Shown: positions 1 to 9,669, counted from the stretch's first letter. The stretch: DNA of 64,000 nucleotides from Diaphorobacter sp. HDW4A (GCF_011305995.1 NZ_CP049910.1:5780501-5844500), one strand, 5' to 3'. Translations and numbers: made by a program. Notes: a model not told the origin generated them from the letters alone.

Positions 1-36
1 TGAACTCCCATTCAATTCCAACTCTAGGAGACGACT

Positions 37-423
37 TTGTTCAGTCACATCATGGTGGGTGTCAGCGATCTGGAGCGGTCCAGGAAGTTCTACGATGCGC
101 TGCTCGGCGCGCTGGGCATCTCGCCCGGCATGGCCAACAAGAACCGCTTCTTTTGGCGCGGGTCGGGCGGCACGTTTGCGGTGAGCACGCCGATCAATGG
201 CGAGCCGGCGAGCATCGGCAACGGCAGCACCTTCGGTTTTGCTGCTACGTCCGAGGAGCAGGCCAATGCCGCGCATGCGGCCGGTCTTGCGGCGGGCGGG
301 GTGACCTGCGAAGACCCGCCGGGCTATCGCGGTGAAGGTCCGGGGCGTCTGTATCTGGCGTATCTGCGCGATCCCGATGGCAACAAGGTTTGCCTGAACT
401 ACCGCCCGCCGAAGAACGCGTAA
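37..423 (+). CDS. VOC (glyoxalase/bleomycin-resistance) family protein
   Basis: A 128-residue single-unit vicinal-oxygen-chelate protein. The N-terminal strand HIMVGVSDLERSRKFYDALL and the C-terminal segment with LRDPDGNKVCL are typical of small lyase or dioxygenase-like VOC proteins that work as dimers around a metal ion. The start is a TTG at 37, supported by a TAGGAG ribosome site at 25-30; no ATG is suitably placed. It is the first complete gene of the window. The substrate cannot be told from the sequence. Confidence 0.85.
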   Translation: MFSHIMVGVSDLERSRKFYDALLGALGISPGMANKNRFFWRGSGGTFAVSTPINGEPASIGNGSTFGFAATSEEQANAAHAAGLAAGGVTCEDPPGYRGEGPGRLYLAYLRDPDGNKVCLNYRPPKNA

Positions 424-551
424 CGCGAGCTGCCGAATACCGCAGCGGGAGCGCTGACACGCGGCGTGGGCGATACTTTCGCCCCCGCCGCTTTCTTTTG
501 GTGCGGCGTTCTTTTCTTTGTTTTTTCTTCCGGTTTTTCTCAGGAGCATGC

Positions 552-1157
552 GTGCAATCAGCAAGCGAGCAGTGGTTTGACGAGGCCTACTACCAGCGTT
601 TTTATTTCGACAAGAAGACCAGCGTGATCGATGTCGAACATTCGCGGCGGTTGGGTGCGTTCGTCTGCTCGTACCTTGCGTATCTGCGCGTGCCGGTGGC
701 TCGGGTGCTCGATGTTGGCTGCGGCATTGGCCTGTGGAAAGAGGCCGTGAGTCAGCATTTCCCCGGTGCGAGCTACCACGGGGTCGAGTTCAGCAGCTAT
801 CTGTGTGAGCGTTATGGCTGGGAGCAAGGCTCGGTGGTCGACTACCGCAGCGACGAGCCGTTTGATTTGGTGATCTGTCAGGGCGTACTGCCTTATCTGA
901 GCGCATCGGATCTGAAGCTCGCGCTTGAGAATCTCGGTCGTCTGTGCCGGGGTGGTCTGTATGTCGAGGCCGTGAGCCGCGAAGACTATGAGCGCGGCGT
1001 GATCGACGAGGACCTCACCGATGCGCGGCTGTATCGCCATCGCGCGGCGCTGTATCGCCGTGGTCTGGAGTTGAACTTTCACGAACTGGGTGGCGGTGTG
1101 TGGGTGAGCCAGCGCTGCGAGGTGCCGATGTTCGAGCTGGAATGCAAGCAGGATTGA
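552..1157 (+). CDS. Class I SAM-dependent methyltransferase
   Basis: About 201 residues if translation starts at the GTG at 552, preceded by CAGGAG at 541-546. The frame is open further upstream but that stretch overlaps the VOC gene and encodes an arginine/phenylalanine-rich sequence unlike a protein start. The core motif I region reads VLDVGCGIGLWKE, followed by an acidic residue after the second strand (YHGVEFSS) and the segment DLVICQGVLPYL, as in Methyltransf_11/23-type enzymes. Substrate unknown. It is followed after 2 bp by the DTW gene, so the two are probably co-transcribed. Confidence 0.8.
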   Translation: MQSASEQWFDEAYYQRFYFDKKTSVIDVEHSRRLGAFVCSYLAYLRVPVARVLDVGCGIGLWKEAVSQHFPGASYHGVEFSSYLCERYGWEQGSVVDYRSDEPFDLVICQGVLPYLSASDLKLALENLGRLCRGGLYVEAVSREDYERGVIDEDLTDARLYRHRAALYRRGLELNFHELGGGVWVSQRCEVPMFELECKQD

Positions 1158-1159
1158 GC

Positions 1160-2020
1160 GTGAGCGATCTGCACATGCTGACGACCGGCACGAACGAAAC
1201 GCTGGTGGAACCGCTGAGCCAGAACACTCCGCGCCCACCGCATGCGGTCGCGCGACTGAGCACAGCGCGGCGCGCAATCAGTACCCGGCCGTTTCTGGCG
1301 CGCGGGGGCTCCCAAGTGGTTCGCTGCGAGGGGTGTCGGCTGCGTTTGTCGCACTGCATCTGCCAGATCGAGGTGGAGCAGAACACGCGCTCCGGCATGT
1401 GCCTGCTCATGCATGATGCCGAGCCGCTCAAGCCCACCAACACGGGTTGGCTGATCGCCGATGTGGTGGCCGACACCTATGCGTTCGGCTGGTCGCGCAC
1501 GGAGAAGAACGACGTGTTGCTCGCGTTGTTGGATGATCCGCAATGGCAGCCCTATGTGGTGTTTCCGCGCGAGTTTGTCGTCCCGCCGGAGCGTGTGGTG
1601 GAAACGGTGGCGGAGCGGTTGGAGGGCAATGCAGGTGCAGGTGGCGGCGCTGGTTCAGGCAAGCGCCCGCTGTTCATCCTGCTCGATGCGACCTGGCCAC
1701 AGGCGCGCAAGATGTTCCACAAGAGCCCGTACCTGGTGCGGTTTCCGGTGCTGAGCCTGCATCCGGAACAGGTGTCGGCCTATCGGCTACGGCGCTCCAC
1801 GCGCAGCGATCATTTCTGCACCAGTGAGGTGGCAGCGCTGTGCCTGGAGCTTGCAGGCGATAGGGCTGCGTCCAGCGTGCTTGCCGCATGGCTTGATGTG
1901 TTCACGCACCACTATGAGAGAGCGCGCAACCAACTCCCGCCGCTCTGGGACGGCGAGGAGCATCTGCATTTGAATGATTGTCTGTCTCAGTCCAGCGCGA
2001 AGCCAGTTTCGGTGAGCTGA
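1160..2020 (+). CDS. DTW-domain tRNA-uridine aminocarboxypropyltransferase
   Basis: DTW-domain proteins (TapT/YfiP-type) transfer the 3-amino-3-carboxypropyl group of SAM to uridine in tRNA (acp3U). The signature region is ILLDATWPQARKM, followed by a segment with RRSTRSDHFCTSE that matches the family's R-x(n)-STxEA block. A CxxC...CxC cluster (CEGCRLRLSHCIC) near the N-terminus probably binds zinc. The GTG at 1160 has AGGA about 7 bases upstream and starts 2 bases after the methyltransferase stop. An ATG at 1175 is the alternative; upstream starts would overlap the preceding gene. About 286 residues. The 3' end overlaps the convergent gene by 34 bp. Confidence 0.8.
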   Translation: MSDLHMLTTGTNETLVEPLSQNTPRPPHAVARLSTARRAISTRPFLARGGSQVVRCEGCRLRLSHCICQIEVEQNTRSGMCLLMHDAEPLKPTNTGWLIADVVADTYAFGWSRTEKNDVLLALLDDPQWQPYVVFPREFVVPPERVVETVAERLEGNAGAGGGAGSGKRPLFILLDATWPQARKMFHKSPYLVRFPVLSLHPEQVSAYRLRRSTRSDHFCTSEVAALCLELAGDRAASSVLAAWLDVFTHHYERARNQLPPLWDGEEHLHLNDCLSQSSAKPVSVS

Positions 2021-2232
2021 AGCTCGCCGTAAGGGCCATCGCGCAGCCAGCCTTTTTCCTTGGCGAACTGCACGGCCTGTAGCTGATCCGTCTGCGAGAT
2101 TTCATGGCGAGCCAGATCGTGCGTGAGGTTGTCGGGGCTCATTCCGTCTCCCGCGCGCAGACCCTGTTCATTCACCATGATGAATAGGATGCGCTTGGCA
2201 ATGGTTTCCTGTGGGCTTGGGGCTTGAGACAT
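1987..2232 (-). CDS. Small conserved hypothetical protein
   Basis: An 81-residue acidic, probably cytoplasmic protein that I do not recognise. The ATG at 2232 is preceded by AGGAG with 9-base spacing, which decides this start over one further upstream. The protein contains a stretch resembling a small winged-helix or helix-turn-helix unit (LARHEISQTDQLQAVQFAKE, then a conserved-looking GWLRDGPYGELQLTETG hairpin), so a nucleic-acid-related role is possible but unproven. Its 3' end overlaps the convergent DTW gene. Confidence 0.6.
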   Translation of the reverse strand: MSQAPSPQETIAKRILFIMVNEQGLRAGDGMSPDNLTHDLARHEISQTDQLQAVQFAKEKGWLRDGPYGELQLTETGFALD

Positions 2233-2427
2233 GCCGATGGACTCCTGTGATTTTCGGATGGAATGAAATAAATGCGGGTGCAACGCTTGCGAAGGCTTTG
2301 ACTACGGAGCGCGCAGCCTTGACCAAGGTGTGCCGTTTGTACTGCACCCCGACATGCGTGGCTGTCAGCCAAGAGGCAGACCTGTCACGGAAAGCAGTTG
2401 TTTGCACTCACACCCTTTGGCAAGGCG

Positions 2428-2976
2428 TCAGGTGTCCACGTTGACGAGCTTCCAGCCCATGAGTCCGTCGCGGTGGAAGATGAAGGCGCTGCCGGGCTGG
2501 CTTTTGCGGAATACGCGCACCTTGCTGAAGCCCTGATAGGTCAGCGAGAAACTACGTGCAGCATCGTTCTTGGTCTCGGCACTTGCCGCACCTTCATTCT
2601 GCGCGGGAGTGGATTGCGAGACCTTGGGGCCGAACTGGCCGGTCTGCATCATCATCATGACGCCAGCGGGCGAGACCAGATTGTCCACCGCCGCGCCCAC
2701 CACGATGCTGCCAAGCGCCTGACCGATGCCGCCAAGCGGATTGGAGCTGTCATCACTCTTGGGCAAGCGGTTGGCGATGGAGCTCATCATCTTGCCTTTG
2801 AGGTTCTCGCGCAGCACGGGAAAATCGACGTATTGCGCCAAGGCATCGGCGTCCTGCGCATCCATTGCCTTCTTGATGGAATGCATGGCGATATAGGGCG
2901 ATGCGTAGAGCAGCACCGCGATGGCCAAGGCCACTGCGGTCACCGCTGCAATGACGACGTTCTTAGAACTCTTCAT
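2428..2976 (-). CDS. DUF2939 family membrane-anchored protein
   Basis: 182 residues. Residues 7-30 form a hydrophobic signal-anchor. The following block SIKKAMDAQDADALAQYVDF and the NLKGKM segment are typical of DUF2939 proteins. The body is predicted to lie in the periplasm. The function of the family is unknown. It is a stand-alone minus-strand gene between two other minus-strand genes, with no clear operon partner. Confidence 0.7.
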   Translation of the reverse strand: MKSSKNVVIAAVTAVALAIAVLLYASPYIAMHSIKKAMDAQDADALAQYVDFPVLRENLKGKMMSSIANRLPKSDDSSNPLGGIGQALGSIVVGAAVDNLVSPAGVMMMMQTGQFGPKVSQSTPAQNEGAASAETKNDAARSFSLTYQGFSKVRVFRKSQPGSAFIFHRDGLMGWKLVNVDT

Positions 2977-3060
2977 GGTTGCCTTCAGCTGTTGTTGTGG
3001 TCACTCCCGATGTTCGCACAGCCAGAGGCACGCCGGTTTGCGGCGTTCAGGATCACGGGA

Positions 3061-3612
3061 TCAGCTCGCCTTCTTCATCCAGTCAGAGAGCTCGTCCGCG
3101 TGCTCCTGTTCCTGCTCCAGAATCTGCTCGATCAATCGACGAGTCGTGTGGTCCTTGTCGCCAATGAGTGCGACCATCTGTGTATATGCCTCGATGGCCA
3201 CGCGCTCCGCAATCAGATTCGCGCGGATCATCTCGTGCAGATCCAGTTGGTCGTTGTAGTCAGCATGGCTGCGCTTGGTGAGCGAATCGGGGTTGAAGTC
3301 CGGCTCTCCACCGAGTTGCACGATGCGCGCAGCGATTCGGTCGGCGTGCGCCTGCTCTTCGTTGGCATGCACGAGAAATTCACCGGCAATGGCAGGCGAC
3401 TCCAGCCCGGTGGCGGTGAAGTGGTGGCGCTTGTAGCGCAGGATGCAAACCAGCTCGGTCGCCAGCGAGTCGTTGAGCAGCCGGATGATGTCTTCGCGAT
3501 ACGGCCCGAAGTCAGGCAGCACGGCTCCCTTGTCGAGACTGCGTTTCGCAGCATTGAGGCGTTTCGGGTCCAGCTGCAGCTTTTCTTTCTTGGACGCTTT
3601 GGTGTTGTTCAT
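3061..3612 (-). CDS. Ferritin-like diiron protein (bacterioferritin/DPS-like)
   Basis: 183 residues forming a four-helix ferritin-like bundle. Candidate diiron ligands appear in order: Glu in SLATELVCILRYKRHHF, the ExxH of NEEQAHADRI, Glu in AERVAIEAYTQM, and the ExxH of EQEQEHADEL. This is the bacterioferritin-like family that stores iron or protects against oxidants. The start at 3612 is chosen because AGGA lies about 7 bases upstream; the longer frame begins in the divergent promoter region. An upstream ATG at 3630 is possible. A lysine-rich N-terminal tail precedes the bundle. Confidence 0.8.
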   Translation of the reverse strand: MNNTKASKKEKLQLDPKRLNAAKRSLDKGAVLPDFGPYREDIIRLLNDSLATELVCILRYKRHHFTATGLESPAIAGEFLVHANEEQAHADRIAARIVQLGGEPDFNPDSLTKRSHADYNDQLDLHEMIRANLIAERVAIEAYTQMVALIGDKDHTTRRLIEQILEQEQEHADELSDWMKKAS

Positions 3613-3845
3613 CGTGGAGTTCCTGTTCATGTGGATATGTCTTGGAAGTTCGCAAGTACCTGCTCCGCTCGGGGATGGCACCCAGTCACCGTAGTCTTCT
3701 GCCGGGATCTTGTCTGTGAGACAAAGCTGACATTCGCAGCGGGCCTGAGGCTGCTTCCATTCGCAAAAAAACAATTGCAGGTTCAAAGCCAGACTCTAGA
3801 ATTTGGCGATTTCGTCTGTCACAAAACCCACTCCTGTGTTTCTTC

Positions 3846-4931
3846 ATGCCCGCTAGTCCAAAGCCCACCCTCTGCCTGAACATGATCGTCAAGAACGAGG
3901 CGCATGTGATCAAGCGCTGTCTTGCCAGCGCCCGGCCGTGGATCGATCGTTGGGTCATCGTGGATACAGGCTCCAGCGACGGCACGCCGCAGGTGATCCG
4001 CGACTTCATGGCGGGCGTTCCCGGTGAATTGCATGAGCGGCCGTGGAAGAACTTTGCGCACAACCGCAACGAGGCGCTGCAATTGGCGCGCGCAGCGGCG
4101 GACTATCTGCTCTTCATCGACGCGGACGAGCAATTGCAGATGCCGACGGACTTTCAATGGCCAACACTGGAGGCCGATGGCTACTTTCTGACTTGTCACA
4201 TGGCGGGCACGGAGTACCAGCGCAATGCGCTGATTGCCACACGCCGCGACTGGCACTGGGAGGGCGTGCTGCACGAATACCTCACCGCGCCGAACGCGCA
4301 GCCGTGGCAGCAGTTGCCTGGTCCGGTGATCTACGTTTCGCACGACGGCGCGCGCGCCAAAGACCCGAATACCTATCTCAAGGACATTGCGCTACTCGAA
4401 GATGCGCTCAAGGCTGATCCGGGCAACACCCGGAATGTGTTCTATCTGGCGCAGAGCTATCGCGACGCGCAGCGTCTCCCGCAGAGTCTTGAGCGCTACC
4501 GCCAGCGTGCCGACATGGGCGGTTGGGAAGAGGAGCGCTGGTTTGCGCAGTTCCAGGTGGCCAAGCTGTTGGAGCGCACTGGAGCCGCTCCCGAAGTGGT
4601 GCGCGAGGCCTATCTGACGACCTATGTCGCCCGACCGCAGCGCGCAGAGCCGCTGTGCGAGCTGGCTCGCTTCTGCCGCGAGCGCAAAGAATATGCGCTG
4701 GGCGCGTTGTTTGCGCTGCAGGCATCGCAGATGGCAATGCCGACGGACATCCTTTTTGTGGATGCATCGGTGTATCGCTGGCGTGCGCTGGATGAGCTGG
4801 CGGTCAATGCGTTCTATACGCCGCACCAGAGCCAAGGCCGTGAGGCGCTCAAGCAATTGCTCGCTCAGCGGTTGTATCCGGAGAGCGAGCGTGTGCGAAT
4901 CGAAGGCAATCAGCAGTTCTATCGGCTGTAG
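3846..4931 (+). CDS. Family 2 glycosyltransferase with TPR-like C-terminus
   Basis: 361 residues. The GT-A domain occupies about residues 5-170: LCLNMIVKNEAHVIKRCL, the nucleotide-sugar motif VDTGSSDGT, and the DxD-type motif FIDADEQ. The C-terminal half (about 180-340) is helical and TPR-like. Enzymes with this arrangement add sugars to surface polysaccharide or lipopolysaccharide core. No polysaccharide cluster surrounds it, so the acceptor is unknown. It is divergent from the ferritin-like gene and convergent with the collagen-like gene. Confidence 0.8.
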   Translation: MPASPKPTLCLNMIVKNEAHVIKRCLASARPWIDRWVIVDTGSSDGTPQVIRDFMAGVPGELHERPWKNFAHNRNEALQLARAAADYLLFIDADEQLQMPTDFQWPTLEADGYFLTCHMAGTEYQRNALIATRRDWHWEGVLHEYLTAPNAQPWQQLPGPVIYVSHDGARAKDPNTYLKDIALLEDALKADPGNTRNVFYLAQSYRDAQRLPQSLERYRQRADMGGWEEERWFAQFQVAKLLERTGAAPEVVREAYLTTYVARPQRAEPLCELARFCRERKEYALGALFALQASQMAMPTDILFVDASVYRWRALDELAVNAFYTPHQSQGREALKQLLAQRLYPESERVRIEGNQQFYRL

Positions 4932-4989
4932 GCTCTGCATGAGGACTGAAGACAAGCAGGGCGCGGCAGCGACCCCGTTCAAGCCGTCT

Positions 4990-6105
4990 TCATTTCAACT
5001 GGATGATGCTCATGCGCGCTCCCGCACCACCTTGCAAGGTCGCAGCACCCAACAAGCCATAGAGTCGCAGATCGACTACTTGGCCTGCCGTCAGATTCAG
5101 GATGGACTGCCCCGAAAAGCTGCTCAGTGAAAGCAGCGAACTGAAGTTCAGTGTCGCATCGCAAGTACTATCGATGTAGACGCACGCGCTCATGAGCAAC
5201 GCAGCCGTCACATTGATGGAGTAGGTGATGAGATAGGAGCCTGTCTGAGGGACCGTGAAATCGGTGGTGGCTGAGGATGTGATTCCAGACAGGTTTTGTG
5301 AAGGCAGGGGGATTTTGGTGCCTCCAATCAGAACTCCGATGACCGAGCCCGCAGTATTGGTCGCCGATGCGAATACTTCGGTAAATGCCGTGCCGGTGGC
5401 TCCCGTGGGGCCGGTAGCACCAGTTGCCCCCGTCGGGCCGGTCGCGCCATCAGTTCCCGTTGCACCAATTGGCCCGGTTACACCAGCCGTGCCGTTCAAT
5501 CCCGGGGTGCCAATGGGCCCCTGTGGACCTACGGCGCCGTCAAGTCCGTTGTTGCCTGTAGAGCCTGTGGCTCCGGTTGCACCCGTTGCGCCGGTTGGGC
5601 CTGTGGCTCCCGTGGCTCCGTTTGCCCCAGTGGTGCCAGTGCCGGAGACCCCCGTTGCGCCGGTTGGACCCGTAGGTCCTATAGCTCCCGTGGTGCCCGT
5701 TCCTGAGTCACCGGTGACCCCGGTTGCCCCCGTCGCGCCGGTTGGACCTGTCGGCCCTGTCGCCCCAGTTCCGCCGCCCGCCCCAGTCAATGGAGTCAAA
5801 CCATCCGGCCCAGCTCCCGCTCCACTCAAGCATGGCCCCAGTTGCCCACTGGTACTAAGGCAGGTCAGCACCTGTTGTTGCTGGGATCCTGGCACGGTAG
5901 GCACGAATACGTTGTTGGTCGGCGCATCATCGATACGCAGGTACAGATTGCTGCCGCCGCTGTCCTGCACAACTACGCGCCCCGTTGATGGTGGGCGCAG
6001 GATCACGTCATCGGCGTGAACGATGGGGGTGGCGGCCAGCGCTCCGAACCCCAGAGCGAGCCCAGTGAAAAGTCGGGAACGTGTCAATGGATGAGTACAG
6101 GTCAT
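4990..6105 (-). CDS. Exported collagen-like repeat protein with BclA-like C-terminal domain
   Basis: 371 residues. Residues 1-31 are a signal peptide ending ATPIVHADD. Residues about 32-105 form a unique N-terminal part. Residues about 108-239 are Gly-X-Y triplets, mostly GPT/GAT, as in bacterial collagen-like proteins. Residues about 241-371 form a beta-rich domain ([26 protein letters not shown]) similar in style to the C1q/TNF-like trimerisation heads of BclA-type proteins. A trimeric surface or secreted fibre is likely. The threonine-rich triplets could be glycosylated. The underlying DNA is repetitive, so triplet number may vary between strains. Confidence 0.85.
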   Translation of the reverse strand: MTCTHPLTRSRLFTGLALGFGALAATPIVHADDVILRPPSTGRVVVQDSGGSNLYLRIDDAPTNNVFVPTVPGSQQQQVLTCLSTSGQLGPCLSGAGAGPDGLTPLTGAGGGTGATGPTGPTGATGATGVTGDSGTGTTGAIGPTGPTGATGVSGTGTTGANGATGATGPTGATGATGATGSTGNNGLDGAVGPQGPIGTPGLNGTAGVTGPIGATGTDGATGPTGATGATGPTGATGTAFTEVFASATNTAGSVIGVLIGGTKIPLPSQNLSGITSSATTDFTVPQTGSYLITYSINVTAALLMSACVYIDSTCDATLNFSSLLSLSSFSGQSILNLTAGQVVDLRLYGLLGAATLQGGAGARMSIIQLK

Positions 6106-6167
6106 ACAACAACCCCTTTTGTGTGGTTCGGTGCGTTTGAAAGGAACAATCGGTCTGAAAGCGCAGG

Positions 6168-6941
6168 TCAGTTTTCTCTGGCTTCATTGGGTGGCCGCTG
6201 ACTCGCGTTGGAACGGGTTTGCCTGCCTCTTGTTCGCAAGGAGCCACCGCCGAGCGCTACCAGCAGTGAAGAGAGCAGGGCGAGTCCCAGGGCGTCTGTG
6301 GCAGGGACAGGAGCCGGGCCAGAAGTGCCGCCGTTGCTGCCCGGGCATCCGGTGGGGGGCGACGAGGCAATCCACACGCCTGACGAAAGGTGTACGTTGG
6401 CGTCCTGGCCCGTGACTGTTGACCCTGCAGCCAATTGAATGCCGGAGCACGGGCCTCCGTCGATGTAGATGTCCTTGGCCGTTCCGGAGAAGGTGAGGTT
6501 TCCGCTCACAGTCTGGACCGTGTTAGGAGGCAAAACGATGTGCAGCGTGCCACTGCCCGAGTCAATGACCAAGTTGCCGAAGTTTGTACTGCCGGTGACC
6601 TGTATAGAACCAACGCTGCAGGCGTTGGCGAATCGCAAGGTACTGGTACCGGCGATATAGGTGCCTGAATTGCTCCAACGGGCGTTGACTTCGAGCAGTC
6701 CAGAGCCACCATTGACCACGCCGCCCGCGTTGATGACAGCGTTTTTGACGAGAGCCAGTGAACCGGTGTTCAAGTTCAGCGTTCCGCTGACCGATAGATC
6801 CGTACAGGCCAACGATTCGTAACCGGAATTGAGTGTGTTTTCCCCGCTCGATGGAACGATCAGATCCGCCCAAGCTGCGCCGTGTGCGAGTGCCAATGTG
6901 CAACAAAGTACCGTGGATTTCAATTGAAAAGTGATCCGCAT
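6168..6941 (-). CDS. Exported beta-rich protein with IPTL-like C-terminal sorting tail
   Basis: 257 residues. Residues 1-26 are a signal peptide ending HGAAWAD. The body (about 27-200) is made of short Ser/Gly/Thr/Asn-rich strands ([20 protein letters not shown]) that suggest a right-handed beta-helix. Near the C-terminus is [20 protein letters not shown] followed by basic residues, a tripartite arrangement resembling IPTL-CTERM tails, though the tail after the membrane segment is unusually long. It starts 62 bp upstream of the collagen-like gene on the same strand, so the two may be expressed together. GAGGAC precedes the ATG. Confidence 0.65.
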   Translation of the reverse strand: MRITFQLKSTVLCCTLALAHGAAWADLIVPSSGENTLNSGYESLACTDLSVSGTLNLNTGSLALVKNAVINAGGVVNGGSGLLEVNARWSNSGTYIAGTSTLRFANACSVGSIQVTGSTNFGNLVIDSGSGTLHIVLPPNTVQTVSGNLTFSGTAKDIYIDGGPCSGIQLAAGSTVTGQDANVHLSSGVWIASSPPTGCPGSNGGTSGPAPVPATDALGLALLSSLLVALGGGSLRTRGRQTRSNASQRPPNEAREN

Positions 6942-7546
6942 ATGTCCTCGCTGGAGTCGCGTGGAAATAATTAGAAATCAACTTGTTTGGCTAATCACTC
7001 ACGATTCTGATTAAATTAATTTAATGAAATCGATGGTCTGACAAGGGGAAATGCTGTCAAAAGGTAAATTATGCACGCGGGTTTCGATAGGAACTTGTTT
7101 TTGTTTTTTTGTTTGGATATTTAATGTTTATTGAGTGGGGTTGTTTGCGTTTGTCGAGGCATGCGATGTAAAAAAATTTACGCAAACCTGGGTTGAGTTG
7201 CCTGTCAATTTTGTGGGTGGTTGTATTTATATATTACTATTTTATCTGGCAATAAAATCTCCCGAAGAATTTGTGAATGTTGTCAAACGAAGTTGATATA
7301 GACATTTCTTGTCGATTCATTACGACAAAAAGGCAGATTTTTTAGAAAAAGCCGCCTTGAAATCACACTCAATTTGCATCTTTCTTCTCAACCACATATT
7401 GGGCGGCCCATTCCGATGCCCAATTGTGGAAGGCACTTGCGTGCTAGTTGCTAATTGACATGAGTGACGGTTGTTACAGAGAAAAATGGCCCGGACCAGC
7501 GTGAGCTGCTGATAGCTTCGGGCCGAAGTGGTGACAACGAGAGCTG
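6942..7546. other. AT-rich intergenic stretch without genes
   Basis: About 600 bp, clearly richer in A and T than the surrounding coding DNA, especially 6990-7330 with T-runs and TATATTACTATTTTAT. It precedes the exported-protein pair on the minus strand and presumably contains their promoter. An inverted repeat GTTTGCGT (7143-7150) / ACGCAAAC (7180-7187) with a 29-base spacer is visible. No convincing coding frame was found on either strand. Confidence 0.6.
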
Positions 7547-9634
7547 TTAGCTGCGCTCGACCAGTGCATCGACCACCATGGCTCCCTCGCCGGTGGAGCC
7601 CACAAGCACGGGATTCAGATCGAGAGAGGCAATCTGGCCTCGGGCCGACACTGCGAAGTGGCCTACTGCAACGGCCAGTTCCGAGAGAGAGGCTATGTCC
7701 ATCGGGGATTCGCCGCGCACGCCGTCGAACAGGGGGGCGATGCGTAGCGTGCGCAGTGCCGCCTGGACCTCTGCGGCGCTGAAGGGCGGCATTAGCACTA
7801 TGCAATCATTGAGTGCTTCAGTGTACTTGCCGCCATCGCCTACCACCACCACGGGGCCGAAGACCGGATCGATATGGGCGCCCACCATGAACTCGTGACG
7901 GCCCTTGTGCATGGCGGCCACGATCACGCCGTCACGCGCGGCTTTCAGTGCGTCCATCTTGTTCCAGAAGCGGTCGAACAGAGTACTTGCTTCATCGGCA
8001 GATGCGACGTTGAGCGCCACGAGGCCGTGTTCGGACTTGTGAGGAATGTCGCGTGAGCAGGCTTTCATCACCACGCGGCTGCCGCCCCCGCTAATGCGTT
8101 CAAATGCGCGGCGAGCGTCGTCGGCGGTCTGGCACAGCTGCATGGGCACGACCGGTACACCATGTTTTCCGAGCAACTCCAGGCTTTGGGCCTCGTTCAG
8201 GAATTGGTCATTGCCGGACGGCAGTTCGACGGTGAAGGCGGGAGGAGCCTGCACGCGCGGACGACGCATGAGCGCCGTGTGATTGGCAACCTGCGCGAGC
8301 ACGCTGATGGCGTCGCCTTCGTTCGGAAAGGTGGCAATGCCGTGGGCACGAAAGGCCGAGGCCACGCTGTCCTGCCAGGCTGACACGGCGACGGGCTTGC
8401 CTGCGGCCTTCTCGAAAGCTGCCGCATCGCGCGCAAAGCGCTCCACGTCGTAGCCCGCGCCTGCCACCGGGATGTTGATGAAGAAGAGATCAGCGGCCGG
8501 GTCCTTGGCCACCTGGGGCAGCACGTCGCCGAACAGGCCGCTGTTGGAGAGCAATGCGGCGGTGATGTCGATGGGGTTCTGCGTGGTCGCGAAGCCGGGC
8601 AGTTTGGCGGCGAGCGCGTCCTGCGTGCTCTTCGCGAGTTCGGCCATCGGCAGCTTCTCGTCGTCGGCCGCGTCGGCGCCCATCACGCAGCTCGCGCCCG
8701 AGTTGCTGATCACCACGAGCCGCTTGCCCTCGGGACGCCAACCCTTGAGATACGCCTGCGCAGCGCGTGCCTGCTCGTGGGGATCGCGCACGCGCCAGAT
8801 GCCGTGCTGCTTGAAGAAGGCGTCAACGGTGCGGTCCTCGTTCGCGAGCGAGCCGGTGTGCGACGACGCAGCACGCTGCCCGCCCGCCGTGCGCCCGGCC
8901 TTCACCGCGACGATAGGCAGGTCGCGCGAGCGTGCGTATTCAGCTGCTTGCGCGAGGATTTCCGGCTTGCTGATGCTCTCGAGATAGAGCAGCAGCAGCT
9001 TCACATCGGGATCGTGCGCGACGGCCAGCGCCATTTCGCCGACCGTCACATCGGCCTCGTTGCCTGTGGCATGGACATGGCGCACGCCGATGCCGTGGCC
9101 GCGCAGCAGGCCGTAGATCATCGAGCTCATGCCACCGCTCTGGCTGACAACCGCCACCGGGCCGTCCTGCGGCGGCACCTCGATGAACATGGTCGAGAAG
9201 CCCGCAATCGCGCCGGTGCCGAAGTTGGCGAGGCCCTGCGTGTTGGGGCCGTAGAGCCGCATGCCGCTTGCGCGGGCCTTGGCGAGCATGTGCTGCTCGA
9301 TCTCCTTGCCCGCCTCACCCGTCTCGCCGAAGCCCGAGGCGATGATCACCGCCGACTTTACGCCGCGAGCAGCGCATTCCTCGACGGCCGCGACCGTCTT
9401 GTCGCCGCCGACGACGATCAGCGCGAGATCGGGCACCTCGGGCAGGGCCGAGAGCGCTGCGTAAGACTTGTGGCCCTGAATCTCTTCACGACCGGGGTTG
9501 ATGGGATAGATCTTGCCTTGGTACCCATGGCGCTGCATATACAGAATGGGGCGGCCGCCGATCTTGTGGATGTTTTCCGATGCGCCGATGACGGCTACGG
9601 AGCGCGGATTGAGCGCTGATTCGAGAAGGTCCAT
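7547..9634 (-). CDS. ADP-forming acyl-CoA synthetase (acetate-CoA ligase family)
   Basis: 695 residues with the single-chain order of NDP-forming acyl-CoA synthetases: an N-terminal CoA-binding Rossmann domain (LNPRSVAVIGASENIHKIGG), middle succinyl-CoA-ligase-like domains, and a C-terminal ATP-grasp domain from about residue 470. It would activate a carboxylic acid to its CoA thioester with ATP to ADP. The start at 9634 (MDLLESAL) is chosen because the open frame upstream runs out of phase through the Bug receptor gene. It is the last gene of a minus-strand catabolic cluster, so its substrate is probably the acid imported by the neighbouring receptor. Confidence 0.85.
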   Translation of the reverse strand: MDLLESALNPRSVAVIGASENIHKIGGRPILYMQRHGYQGKIYPINPGREEIQGHKSYAALSALPEVPDLALIVVGGDKTVAAVEECAARGVKSAVIIASGFGETGEAGKEIEQHMLAKARASGMRLYGPNTQGLANFGTGAIAGFSTMFIEVPPQDGPVAVVSQSGGMSSMIYGLLRGHGIGVRHVHATGNEADVTVGEMALAVAHDPDVKLLLLYLESISKPEILAQAAEYARSRDLPIVAVKAGRTAGGQRAASSHTGSLANEDRTVDAFFKQHGIWRVRDPHEQARAAQAYLKGWRPEGKRLVVISNSGASCVMGADAADDEKLPMAELAKSTQDALAAKLPGFATTQNPIDITAALLSNSGLFGDVLPQVAKDPAADLFFINIPVAGAGYDVERFARDAAAFEKAAGKPVAVSAWQDSVASAFRAHGIATFPNEGDAISVLAQVANHTALMRRPRVQAPPAFTVELPSGNDQFLNEAQSLELLGKHGVPVVPMQLCQTADDARRAFERISGGGSRVVMKACSRDIPHKSEHGLVALNVASADEASTLFDRFWNKMDALKAARDGVIVAAMHKGRHEFMVGAHIDPVFGPVVVVGDGGKYTEALNDCIVLMPPFSAAEVQAALRTLRIAPLFDGVRGESPMDIASLSELAVAVGHFAVSARGQIASLDLNPVLVGSTGEGAMVVDALVERS

Positions 9635-9669
9635 GTTGCTGCTTCGTTTGTCTGTTCGCGTCTTTTCCG

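Noticed and set aside
468..484. Hairpin GGGCGA-TACTT-TCGCCC as a terminator after the VOC gene
   Set aside because: The stem is short and no T-run follows directly, so I did not list it as a terminator.
2398..3879. Long plus-strand frame across the DUF2939 and ferritin-like genes
   Set aside because: Both minus-strand genes have family matches and proper starts; this frame is their antisense.
5390..5790. Tandem repeats considered as a CRISPR array
   Set aside because: The period is that of Gly-X-Y codons inside a signal-peptide-bearing reading frame, without unique spacers.
5255..6019. Proline/valine-rich plus-strand frame opposite the collagen-like gene
   Set aside because: It is the mirror of the Gly-X-Y repeat DNA; the minus strand has the signal peptide and domain structure.
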